NCBI GenBank assembly: GCA_947589215.1
Contig: CANQCL010000002.1
Span: forward strand, 124,001-188,000
Source of the DNA: an uncultured Clostridia bacterium
GTDB lineage: Bacteria > Bacillota > Clostridia > Oscillospirales > Ruminococcaceae
Length of the DNA stretch: 64,000 bases
Direction of reading: 5' to 3'
Below the pieces are notes generated by a model. It was not told the DNA's origin. It saw only the letters and a program-made list of their open reading frames with translations, and did no database searches. This document shows, one piece after another, positions 51,663 to 58,849 of this stretch (positions are counted from its first letter, which is position 1; the number at the start of each line of letters is the position of its first letter). The position numbers and the translations under genes are program-made.

Positions 51663-52097
51663 ATGATTGAACAAGATACTATAAAGCTTCTAAGAGAATG
51701 TGACGCAGGTATTAAAATGGGAGTTGCGTCAATAGACGAGGTTATGGATCATGTGCAAAGCGATTATTTAAGAACCTGTCTGTCAGAATGCAAATCCGAG
51801 CACGAGGTTTTAAAAGACGAAATCCAGACCAGTCTGGATAGATTCCACGATGACGGAAAGGATCCAAATCCAATGGCTAAGGGTATGTCGTGGATAAAGA
51901 CCAATGCAAAGCTTGCCGCTGAAAAATCTGACTCTACTATTGCAGATTTGATAACAGACGGCTGCAATATGGGAGTTAAAACACTTAACAGATATCTTAA
52001 TCAGTATGAAGCCGCAGATGAAAATTCAAAAGACATCACTAAGCGTTTGATACATCTCGAAGAAAAGCTGACCGCAGATATTCGTGAGTTCTTATAA
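51663..52097 (+). CDS. Four-helix-bundle protein (DUF2383/ferritin-like)
   Basis: A 144-residue, all-helical, acidic protein. Conserved-looking metal-type residues occur in a GIKMGVASIDEVMDHV segment, SECKSEHEVLKDEI and DLITDGCNMGVKTLNRYLNQY; the repeating E/H pattern is that of the DUF2383/PA2169 ferritin-like group. I see no signal peptide. Function is unknown; similar small proteins are stress-induced in Firmicutes. GGAGA lies 7 bases before ATG 51663. The gene is monocistronic, flanked by terminators on both sides. Confidence 0.68.
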   Translation: MIEQDTIKLLRECDAGIKMGVASIDEVMDHVQSDYLRTCLSECKSEHEVLKDEIQTSLDRFHDDGKDPNPMAKGMSWIKTNAKLAAEKSDSTIADLITDGCNMGVKTLNRYLNQYEAADENSKDITKRLIHLEEKLTADIREFL

Positions 52098-52189
52098 TTA
52101 AAACAAGTCGCTGTAAGAGACTGTTAGTGTAAGATGAAAATTCAAATTACTGCCGGATATCATAATATTTTTATAATAAAAAAACAAAT

Positions 52190-52222
52190 ACCGCCGTTAT
52201 GATCTCACCCATATACGGCGGT
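52190..52222. terminator. Bidirectional terminator between convergent genes
   Basis: ACCGCCGT (52190-52197) pairs with ACGGCGGT (52215-52222); A-rich sequence before it and TTTTAC after it let it serve both the four-helix gene (+) and the YesL-like gene (-). Confidence 0.85.
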
Positions 52223-52240
52223 TTTACATTATATATTAAC

Positions 52241-53131
52241 TTACTTTATACTGCGTTTTCTTTGTTTCTTTATCGGAGTTTCCGTGCCGCCCTTGTCCTC
52301 GAAAACCGTCTCACCGTCGTCCTTTAGGTAATCAAACTCAGGGCTTTCCTCTCCCCTTGCCTTATAATAAGGCTGAATTACATACTTTCTTATAAACGGA
52401 TAACAATTAAAGCAAATTAAAAAGCAACCGAAGCTTATAGGCAAAAACGGAATAATAAAAACCGAATAAGGATAAAAGAATAATATTAAAAATACTATGA
52501 TTGCAATTATCAATATATTAAATAAGCATCTCTTAACACTTATTCCGACAAGCAGAAACGAGTTTTTTATTATTTGAATTAAAGACAGGTTAGTTGAGAC
52601 GATTAGCTGATAAATGTAAAAGTGCATCATTATAAACATAAGCATACAGCTAAGACATATAATAAACGGAATATACATTACCGAGTTCTGCTGAGCCCAC
52701 GTGCTGTAGGAAACTACCGACACCACAAACCCAACTGCAAAAATAACATCTATGATTCCCATTACAAACGACTGTCTATAACACTTTTTAAACGTGTCAA
52801 AAAAATCTAAGAACACAAAAGCATTTCTCTCCTGAGAGTAATTTCTTATTACCTTTGTAAATCCGGCAGTGGCAGGTCCTATAGTTGCAAGAAAAATAAC
52901 GCCCAGTGCGCCTATTCCCACAACCTTTATGTTCATACCTATTGACTCTTTAAATAATATAGTCATTCCCAGAAACAGCGGAAGATAGAAAATAAAGTAC
53001 ATAAGATTTAACTCCATCAGCTTCCAGAATCTACGTCCGTATATTTCAAAGAACTTAAAGAAATCGGTTTTCTCCTGCGGAGCCTTCGGAATACCCGGTC
53101 CTGCATTTTCATAATTGCTGATAAATCCCAT
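52241..53131 (-). CDS. YesL-like (DUF624) membrane protein
   Basis: A 296-residue protein with a cytoplasmic N-terminus (KTDFFKFFEIYGRRFWKLMELNLMYF, the DUF624 signature), about six membrane segments and a basic C-terminal tail (KKQRKRSIK). YesL proteins are usually encoded with carbohydrate ABC transporters and two-component systems; none is nearby here. Function is unknown. The TGPATAG..KVIRNY.. turn after the second segment is typical of the family. Confidence 0.75.
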   Translation of the reverse strand: MGFISNYENAGPGIPKAPQEKTDFFKFFEIYGRRFWKLMELNLMYFIFYLPLFLGMTILFKESIGMNIKVVGIGALGVIFLATIGPATAGFTKVIRNYSQERNAFVFLDFFDTFKKCYRQSFVMGIIDVIFAVGFVVSVVSYSTWAQQNSVMYIPFIICLSCMLMFIMMHFYIYQLIVSTNLSLIQIIKNSFLLVGISVKRCLFNILIIAIIVFLILFFYPYSVFIIPFLPISFGCFLICFNCYPFIRKYVIQPYYKARGEESPEFDYLKDDGETVFEDKGGTETPIKKQRKRSIK

Positions 53132-53166
53132 TTTACATCACCATGCCTTAAACTTCCTAAACATAT

Positions 53167-53760
53167 TTACTTTAAAACATTATACACCAAAGAACTCAAG
53201 CAGTCAACTGCAGCAGAAACAGCGGTAACAGCCTCAAGCACCAAAAACTTAACTGCATAAAGCTTAACATAATCGTTAATGCTGTCGCTTTCACATCGCC
53301 TGTCTAAAAAAGCTTGTGAGAAAAATCGGTTTGACATTCTAAGCGATTCTCTTACTGCTATAAAAAGCGCATAAGAAGATATAAGTGCACACGGCAGAAT
53401 AAGAATAATTGCCGAAAAAAAACCGTTAACGCCGTTTTCTGAATATATCTGAGCAATAGTCACGCCAAAGCCCATACCCTTGTAGACCGGAACTAATACA
53501 GATACAGGCTGTGCAACAGCACAAAATCCAAGCAGAAACAACACAACTATAAGCATAGACGAATTTAATAGCGAGCTGTATAAGATTTTAACATACTCAC
53601 CGTTCTCTCTCATAGATAGATAATCATTTTCAATCAAATTCAAATCACTCAGAGTGCTTGTCTTAATAAAAGAAAAAGCCAATGTTCCGATTAACACTCC
53701 GGCAACCATCAGAAGCATTATTCTGAAAATAACATTTGGCTTTGAATTTCTTTCTGTCAT
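53167..53760 (-). CDS. spoIIM: Stage II sporulation protein M-like protein
   Basis: A 197-residue membrane protein with about five hydrophobic segments and the conserved stretch LGFCAVAQPVSVLVPVYKGMGFGVTIAQIY, characteristic of SpoIIM. In B. subtilis SpoIIM is part of the SpoIID-SpoIIP-SpoIIM peptidoglycan machine that drives engulfment. The length is close to the Bacillus protein (about 214). Neighbours are not sporulation genes, so a paralogue of the wider DUF95 family is possible, but the sequence is closer to true SpoIIM. Confidence 0.8.
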   Translation of the reverse strand: MTERNSKPNVIFRIMLLMVAGVLIGTLAFSFIKTSTLSDLNLIENDYLSMRENGEYVKILYSSLLNSSMLIVVLFLLGFCAVAQPVSVLVPVYKGMGFGVTIAQIYSENGVNGFFSAIILILPCALISSYALFIAVRESLRMSNRFFSQAFLDRRCESDSINDYVKLYAVKFLVLEAVTAVSAAVDCLSSLVYNVLK

Positions 53761-53829
53761 ATAATCAACTCCCTGTTTTTTAACTTCGTTAGTTGATTAT
53801 ATGCTTTTGGACAAACATATATTACTCTG

Positions 53830-53878
53830 CTAGATGCAAGAAGCTAGAAGCAAGATGCAAGTTGAAAGTTGCAAGAGC
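53830..53878. repeat. Heptad repeat array, consensus YWAGATG (seven units)
   Basis: Seven consecutive 7-base units: CTAGATG, CAAGAAG, CTAGAAG, CAAGATG, CAAGTTG, AAAGTTG, CAAGAGC. Same phase and consensus as the array at 48839-48894, 5 kb away. It lies between proC and spoIIM. The following bases hold a short GC-rich inverted repeat (AAGCC/GGCTT near 53881-53896) that I do not classify. Confidence 0.7.
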
Positions 53879-53921
53879 GGTAAGCCGCCGCAGGCTTTTT
53901 ACATAATATACCCTCTTGCTT

Positions 53922-54749
53922 TTAATCGGCTAGTTCATATGCTCTTTTTGTACAAGCCTCACAGGCTTTTTTTACAGTACCCTCTAAATCTCCTTCCCTG
54001 AGCTTATCAAGTCCGGCAATGGTCGTTCCGCCCTTTGAAGAAACCATTTTTATCAGATCGTCTATAGAATTACCGCTGTCGGTTATCATCTTTGCAGAAC
54101 CGATAAGCGTCTTTGCAAAAAGCGTCTTTGAGACCGCTTCATCTATCCCTACAGACTTAGCATAATCAACAAAAGCCTTAGCGTAAAGATATATAAAAGC
54201 CGGCGATGAGCCGTTGATAGCAATAATCTCTTTCATCTTGTCTTTATCTATAACAGCAATCTCCCCGCAAGAGGAGAAAATACGGCACACAAGCTCAAAT
54301 TCGCCGTCAGAAACTGGCTCTACCCTTGCCAGAGCGGATGCCCCTTCGCCCAGCAAAAGCGGTGTGTTAGGCATTACGAGGACAACCTTAGCATTAGGGA
54401 TCGTCTTTGACTTTATATATTCACCTGTTATTCCGGCGCAAATAGAGATTATTACGCTTTCACCTGTTATCTTATCTTTTATATCATCTAAAACCTCGTC
54501 TAACTGCTGCGGTTTTATTGCAAGAAAAATATACTTGCATTTTTCTGCTAATTCCTTTGCTGATGTGCAAACTGAAATACTGTACTTCTCCAGTCTTTTT
54601 ATCTTTTCACTATCGGTATCAAATGCAAAAAGCTGTATGCTTGGGGAGGTTGCACATATATTATCACTTTTGCAAATTTCACTGTCTAAAATACCTTTCA
54701 TTATAGCAAAGCCCATATTTCCTGCACCGATAAACCCAACATTGATCAT
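53922..54749 (-). CDS. proC: Pyrroline-5-carboxylate reductase
   Basis: A 275-residue NAD(P)H enzyme for the last step of proline synthesis. The Rossmann glycine loop is GFIGAGNMGFAI at residues 5-16, and LAIKPQQLDEVL and the C-terminal SKGGTTIAGLDKLREG are the family signatures. It follows folT by 16 bases and may be cotranscribed with it, which would put proline synthesis partly under the THF riboswitch. Confidence 0.95.
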   Translation of the reverse strand: MINVGFIGAGNMGFAIMKGILDSEICKSDNICATSPSIQLFAFDTDSEKIKRLEKYSISVCTSAKELAEKCKYIFLAIKPQQLDEVLDDIKDKITGESVIISICAGITGEYIKSKTIPNAKVVLVMPNTPLLLGEGASALARVEPVSDGEFELVCRIFSSCGEIAVIDKDKMKEIIAINGSSPAFIYLYAKAFVDYAKSVGIDEAVSKTLFAKTLIGSAKMITDSGNSIDDLIKMVSSKGGTTIAGLDKLREGDLEGTVKKACEACTKRAYELAD

Positions 54750-54765
54750 AATTTTATCTCCTTTT

Positions 54766-55371
54766 CTAAACTAAACTCTTTGAAAAAGCACGTCTATAAA
54801 GCATCAATGCAAACGGAAGAAGAACAAAAAGCAGTGGAATATCTGCTGCCAATTCTACAGCATTTTTTATTAGACGTGCAAAAACGGCTTCCCAAAACAC
54901 AGTTTCAGGAATAAATCCGTAGTGCATATTTGCCTTTGTGTTAAGCAGTAAGTTAATTATCACAACATCTAAAAGACGGGCAATAACAGCGCTTATGTAT
55001 ATTGCGAAATTTGCCGCTTTTTTTTCTGCTCTTTTCATCATCCACGGACTTTTTCTGTAAAGACAAATGCCGTAAATCAAGCCCTGAAGCATAGCTAATA
55101 AAATGTAAACTGGCAAAAATCCGCCTTGCGGATGAACTATATAACCGACTATGTCGCACAATCCTCCCGCAATAACCGATACAGTCGGACCAAACAGCAA
55201 TCCAATAACCGCTATTGCCAAAAAAGCAAAGTTGATCTTTGCATACGGTATCTCAATAGTGAAAGACTCGATCAGCATTGAGACAGCAATGAAAACTCCT
55301 GTTATTGTAAGACAACTAACTTTTTTCAGCTCTGAAGCTGAATCCTTAAACAAATTAAAAAAGCTTTCCAT
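54766..55371 (-). CDS. folT: ECF transporter folate-binding S component FolT
   Basis: A 201-residue membrane protein with about six hydrophobic segments. The KISFLAIA-type helix one region (AKINFAFLAIAVIGLLFGPTVSVIAGGLCDIVGYIVHPQGGFLPVYIL) is the hallmark of FolT/QueT-type S components, and the N-terminal TITGVFIAVSMLIE is typical of FolT. It takes up folates together with an ECF energizing module encoded elsewhere. ATG 55371 is chosen because GGAGG lies 8 bases upstream. The THF riboswitch in front confirms the substrate class. Confidence 0.92.
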   Translation of the reverse strand: MESFFNLFKDSASELKKVSCLTITGVFIAVSMLIESFTIEIPYAKINFAFLAIAVIGLLFGPTVSVIAGGLCDIVGYIVHPQGGFLPVYILLAMLQGLIYGICLYRKSPWMMKRAEKKAANFAIYISAVIARLLDVVIINLLLNTKANMHYGFIPETVFWEAVFARLIKNAVELAADIPLLFVLLPFALMLYRRAFSKSLV

Positions 55372-55431
55372 AATTTTAACCTCCAATCAAAATATGCTTT
55401 GTGCATAATGGAGCATGAAAAGCTTCGTTAT

Positions 55432-55536
55432 GCATTCAGCGGGATGCGGAAACCAAACCGCAAGCTAAAGCTTTTCGTTCAAGCAGCAACTCCCCGTCTG
55501 CCCGACACTTTACGCCTGATTTCCTACTCTGTATGC
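55432..55536 (-). promoter_or_regulatory. THF riboswitch upstream of folT
   Basis: The - strand carries the THF riboswitch conserved elements in order: AGAGTAG, GCGTAAAGTG, GGGGAGTTG, GAACGAAA, TTGCGGT and CCGCATCCCGCT, bounded by a P1 helix GCATACAG (55536-55529) / CTGAATGC (55439-55432). Downstream, TGCATAA and TTATGCA can form a second hairpin that shares bases with P1, and GGAGG follows at 55384-55380, so control of translation or of a weak terminator is possible. Ligand: reduced folates. Confidence 0.93.
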
Positions 55537-55607
55537 TTTTTTATTTTATTAATAGCCATACCTTAGCTATTTATAGGCTCAAAAACATATGTAAAAATGA
55601 TTTCAAA

Positions 55608-56570
55608 TTAATATGCTGTGTCATTCAGAATTTTATAAATCTTACTATCAAAAGGCTTGGTCATAGTAAGCGCTTCCTGAATATCAACGTCATAAACCTT
55701 GTTATCTTTTAAACCAATGACTCTGTTTCCTATACCCTTTTCCAAAAGTTCAACAGCATAATAACCCATTTCCGTCGCAACAATTCTGTCACGTAACGTC
55801 GGAGAACCTCCCCTTTGAACGTGACCTAAAATTGTAGCTCTGGACTCTATACCAGTCTTTTCCTCGATATCTCTTGCTATCTGCTCAGAATTGCCTATTC
55901 CCTCAGACACTATAATAACCGAATGAGTTTTTCCGGAAGACCTGTTAGCAAGTATCTTCTTAATTATCTCATCTAAGTCGTATCCTTCTTCAACAGTAAT
56001 AGCACATTCAGCCCCAACGGCAGCCGCTACATTTACCGCAATGTATCCTGCTCTTCTTCCCATAACCTCAACAACTGAACATCTGTCGTGCGACTGAGTT
56101 GTATCCTTTAACTTGTCAACCATCTCCATTGCAGTGTTCATAGCCGTATCATAACCTATAGTATACTCAGTGCAGGCAATATCGTTGTCTATAGTTCCGG
56201 GCAGACCGATACACGGAATACCATGCGCAGAAAGGTCGGCAGCCCCTCTGAATGAGCCGTCTCCGCCAATTACAACTATTCCGTCAAGCCCCATCTTTTC
56301 ACACATAGACTTAGCCTTTAAAACGCCCTCTTCAGTTTTAAATTCAGGACACCTTGCCGTATATAATACTGTTCCGCCTCGTTGTATAATTCCCGAAACA
56401 GTTCTTGCATTCATTTCAATAATATCGCCGTTGATAAGTCCGTTATATCCCCTGCGAATACCAAACACTTTCATTCCCTTGTTTAGAGCCGCTCTCGTAA
56501 CTGACCTTACAGCAGCGTTCATTCCCGGAGCGTCGCCGCCGCTTGTTAAAACTCCTATAGATTTTACCAT
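55608..56570 (-). CDS. pfkA: 6-phosphofructokinase
   Basis: A 320-residue ATP-dependent enzyme of glycolysis. GVLTSGGDAPGMNAAVR at the N-terminus, GGDGSFRGA, PGTIDNDI, DTAMNTA, EVMGRRAG and HVQRGGSPT are the active-site segments. Gly at the ATP-site position (GGDGS) marks it as ATP- rather than pyrophosphate-dependent. ATG 56570 gives the standard length and has GGAGG 10 bases upstream; the open frame continues to 56624 without a ribosome binding site. The 71 bases between the pfkA stop and the riboswitch hold only a weak inverted repeat. Confidence 0.96.
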   Translation of the reverse strand: MVKSIGVLTSGGDAPGMNAAVRSVTRAALNKGMKVFGIRRGYNGLINGDIIEMNARTVSGIIQRGGTVLYTARCPEFKTEEGVLKAKSMCEKMGLDGIVVIGGDGSFRGAADLSAHGIPCIGLPGTIDNDIACTEYTIGYDTAMNTAMEMVDKLKDTTQSHDRCSVVEVMGRRAGYIAVNVAAAVGAECAITVEEGYDLDEIIKKILANRSSGKTHSVIIVSEGIGNSEQIARDIEEKTGIESRATILGHVQRGGSPTLRDRIVATEMGYYAVELLEKGIGNRVIGLKDNKVYDVDIQEALTMTKPFDSKIYKILNDTAY

Positions 56571-56614
56571 AAAAATATTGCCTCCAATAAAAAATTGAAA
56601 ATGATTCAATAAGT

Positions 56615-56643
56615 ATACTACCACAGAGAAACATCTTAGTCAA
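56615..56643 (-). promoter_or_regulatory. pfkA promoter
   Basis: On the - strand TTGACT (56643-56638), a 17-base spacer and TAGTAT (56620-56615) preceded by TGG. Confidence 0.55.
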
Positions 56644-56685
56644 GTTTAAATAACAATCATTCACATAAGTTTAATATTTATCTTT

Positions 56686-56725
56686 ATAAAAAAACAAGTG
56701 ACTCCAATAATTTGAAATCACTTGT
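56686..56725 (-). terminator. Intrinsic terminator after the pseudokinase gene
   Basis: On the - strand ACAAGTGA (56725-56718) pairs with TCACTTGT (56701-56694), followed by TTTTTTTAT. Confidence 0.88.
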
Positions 56726-56739
56726 AAATTATTTTATAT

Positions 56740-58512
56740 CTACTGTGCAACAGTAACCGTCAACACATCTCCTGTGGTTGTGTCAAATTTTTGTCCTACA
56801 GCGGTGCTGGTTGCAATAACATTACCCGATGGCACACTGTCGCTCTCAACAAATGAAAACGCATACGTTATGCCAAGTTTTGATAAGACCTCACCATAGC
56901 TTGTTGCCGTATAGCCTGAAAAGTCAGGAATGACCGGATTATCTGTGTACGAAGAATCAATTGACGAATCATTGTATGAGTCATAAGATGAATCATAATC
57001 GACGCTTGTATCTCCGTTTCCAGTTGAAATAGTGAGTTTAAGAGTATTCTTTCTTGATGGATCATACTCTGTATCGGCAGGAATACTTTGCTTTATAATA
57101 ATTCCCGCATCGTACTTCTTGCTCTTCTTTTCCTTTATTACAATATTGAAATCGTTTTCAATTGACTCTATTACATTTTCAAATTCCAAGCCCTTTAAAT
57201 CAGGCATAACAGCGCCTGTACCGTAATCTACTTTACTTGAAGAATCTGAACTCTCATCTGTACTGTTTGCAGAAGTCGTTTCAGAGGTAACAGAAACAGA
57301 TGTTATATTACCTGATACCGTATTAGACGAACCTGTATCTCCGCCTCCTGTAAACATCTGTGCCAAAAAGAACAATCCAACTCCTACAAGCAAAGCCAAA
57401 GCAATTGAGCCGATAACAGTCGGAATCAGGTTTTTCTTTTCAGCTTCTTCTTCCTCTATGTCATCTTCATCGTCCTCAATATAGCTGCTTTTAAGATGCT
57501 CTGTATCAACGTGGATAGTCTGAGTTGCGCCTTTTTTATGCTCAACAACATATTCAGGCTGTTCAAAAAGCTTTGTAACAAGCTCGGTAATAGTCTGAAC
57601 CCTTGTTTCAGGATTTACTCTCAAAGCCTGCATAATTACTCTGGATACGTTCTGAGGAATATTTACGTTCATTTGGCTTAAATCTATTATATTGTCAGCC
57701 TGCTTTCTTGAAACAGCATTTGGCGGCAAAACACCTGTAAGCATTCTGTAAAGCACTGCCGCAATTGCATAAACATCCGTCCATGTTCCTAGCCAGTCCA
57801 TAGAATTATACTGCTCAGGCGCAGCGTAACCGGGATAAAGCTCAGATGATAGATCTGAATTTTCTACCCGTGCAGCGCTAATGCTGAAACCTATAAGCTT
57901 GAGTTCGCCCTTTGGCGTTACTAAAATGTTATCTGGACAAATTCCGCCGTGAATTATTCCCGAATTGTGAATCAAACTAAGCGTTGTGAAAATCGGCGGG
58001 AAAATCTTTTTTATTTGTTCCCAGCTTAATCTGTCTCCGTTGCCCTGCAAAAACTTCTTTAAAGTTATTCCCTCAACATACTTGGAAATTGCGTACATTG
58101 TATTATTCTCCGCAAACATATCAATTGCAGGAACAAGATGCGAAAGCGTTCTCATTCTGGATAATGATTTATTAAGCTCTGCATATTCCGACATATAAGT
58201 CTTATACTTGTTAAGAGAATCAGTTTTAACCATAACCTTTGGGCTTTGCTTTGTCCTCGAACAAAGCGTATCAGGCATATATTCGTGAATAACAACTTTC
58301 GATGAAGTCACCGTATCATAACCAATGTACGATGCGCCCTCGCCGTTATACGATAAAACCTTTCCTACAATGTACCTCTCATCAAGCATGGACTTCTGCG
58401 GTAAATATGACTGAAGAAACGGCGAATCAGCGTTGTAATTGCAATAACTGCAAGTACCGTCTTCTTCTAATTCATTCATACATCCCATACAGAGATTTTG
58501 AATATTTTCCAT
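56740..58512 (-). CDS. Zinc-ribbon, PASTA-domain Ser/Thr pseudokinase receptor
   Basis: A 590-residue receptor related to PrkC but with the catalytic residues gone. An N-terminal zinc ribbon (CMGC at 8-11, CSYC at 21-24) precedes a kinase-like fold. The ATP-anchoring Lys is His76 (VVIH), the HRD triad is HGG (188-190, with Cys where the catalytic-loop Lys should be) and DFG is GFS (208-210). GTWTDVYAIAAVLYRMLTG and the C-lobe are well preserved. Acidic linker, one membrane helix (about 362-386), Ser/Thr-rich stalk and two PASTA domains (about 434-500 and 525-590) follow. It belongs to the IKEYFP-type bacterial kinases by the HEYMP segment. ATG 58512 has GGAGG 5 bases upstream. A role as a ligand-sensing scaffold or regulator of PrkC is inferred. 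Confidence 0.85.
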   Translation of the reverse strand: MENIQNLCMGCMNELEEDGTCSYCNYNADSPFLQSYLPQKSMLDERYIVGKVLSYNGEGASYIGYDTVTSSKVVIHEYMPDTLCSRTKQSPKVMVKTDSLNKYKTYMSEYAELNKSLSRMRTLSHLVPAIDMFAENNTMYAISKYVEGITLKKFLQGNGDRLSWEQIKKIFPPIFTTLSLIHNSGIIHGGICPDNILVTPKGELKLIGFSISAARVENSDLSSELYPGYAAPEQYNSMDWLGTWTDVYAIAAVLYRMLTGVLPPNAVSRKQADNIIDLSQMNVNIPQNVSRVIMQALRVNPETRVQTITELVTKLFEQPEYVVEHKKGATQTIHVDTEHLKSSYIEDDEDDIEEEEAEKKNLIPTVIGSIALALLVGVGLFFLAQMFTGGGDTGSSNTVSGNITSVSVTSETTSANSTDESSDSSSKVDYGTGAVMPDLKGLEFENVIESIENDFNIVIKEKKSKKYDAGIIIKQSIPADTEYDPSRKNTLKLTISTGNGDTSVDYDSSYDSYNDSSIDSSYTDNPVIPDFSGYTATSYGEVLSKLGITYAFSFVESDSVPSGNVIATSTAVGQKFDTTTGDVLTVTVAQ

Positions 58513-58547
58513 AAAATCCTCCGTAAACATACTTTCTCGTGTAACTT

Positions 58548-58576
58548 ATGATATCAACATTATTTCACAAAGTCAA
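58548..58576 (-). promoter_or_regulatory. Promoter of the pseudokinase gene
   Basis: On the - strand TTGACT (58576-58571), 17 bases, TATCAT (58553-58548). The remaining bases between here and the parC terminator (about 58577-58773) are very AT-rich with no gene I can see. Confidence 0.6.
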
Positions 58577-58773
58577 CAAGTTTAAACTAATTGTAGACAT
58601 TATGAAACAATTTGTATCTATTCTGTAACAATTGTTAACTTATTTTTGTTTTCGTTAATATTTATAAAATCATAATTGCTTTTTAAGTTTTCTTTGTGAA
58701 AAATCAATATATTTGCTGCTTTATCTATATGTGCTTATATATGAATTAATATGCATTAGTATTTATAAAATAA

Positions 58774-58807
58774 ACAAAAAATCCGTTCGATATATTAACC
58801 GAACGGA
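58774..58807 (-). terminator. Intrinsic terminator after parC
   Basis: On the - strand TCCGTTCG (58807-58800) pairs with CGAACGGA (58789-58782), 10-base loop, then TTTTTTG down to about 58774. Confidence 0.88.
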
Positions 58808-58849
58808 CAAAAAACTTAACATCTGTAACCTTTTATATCAAAGATTATA

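Noticed and set aside
54214..54774. 186-residue + strand open frame opposite proC
   Set aside because: proC has all its motifs on the - strand; this frame is low-complexity Ser/Ile/Leu-rich with no domain.
55440..55530. Preliminary reading of the folT leader as a tRNA-like or T-box element
   Set aside because: The ordered THF motifs match far better and the downstream gene is a folate transporter component.
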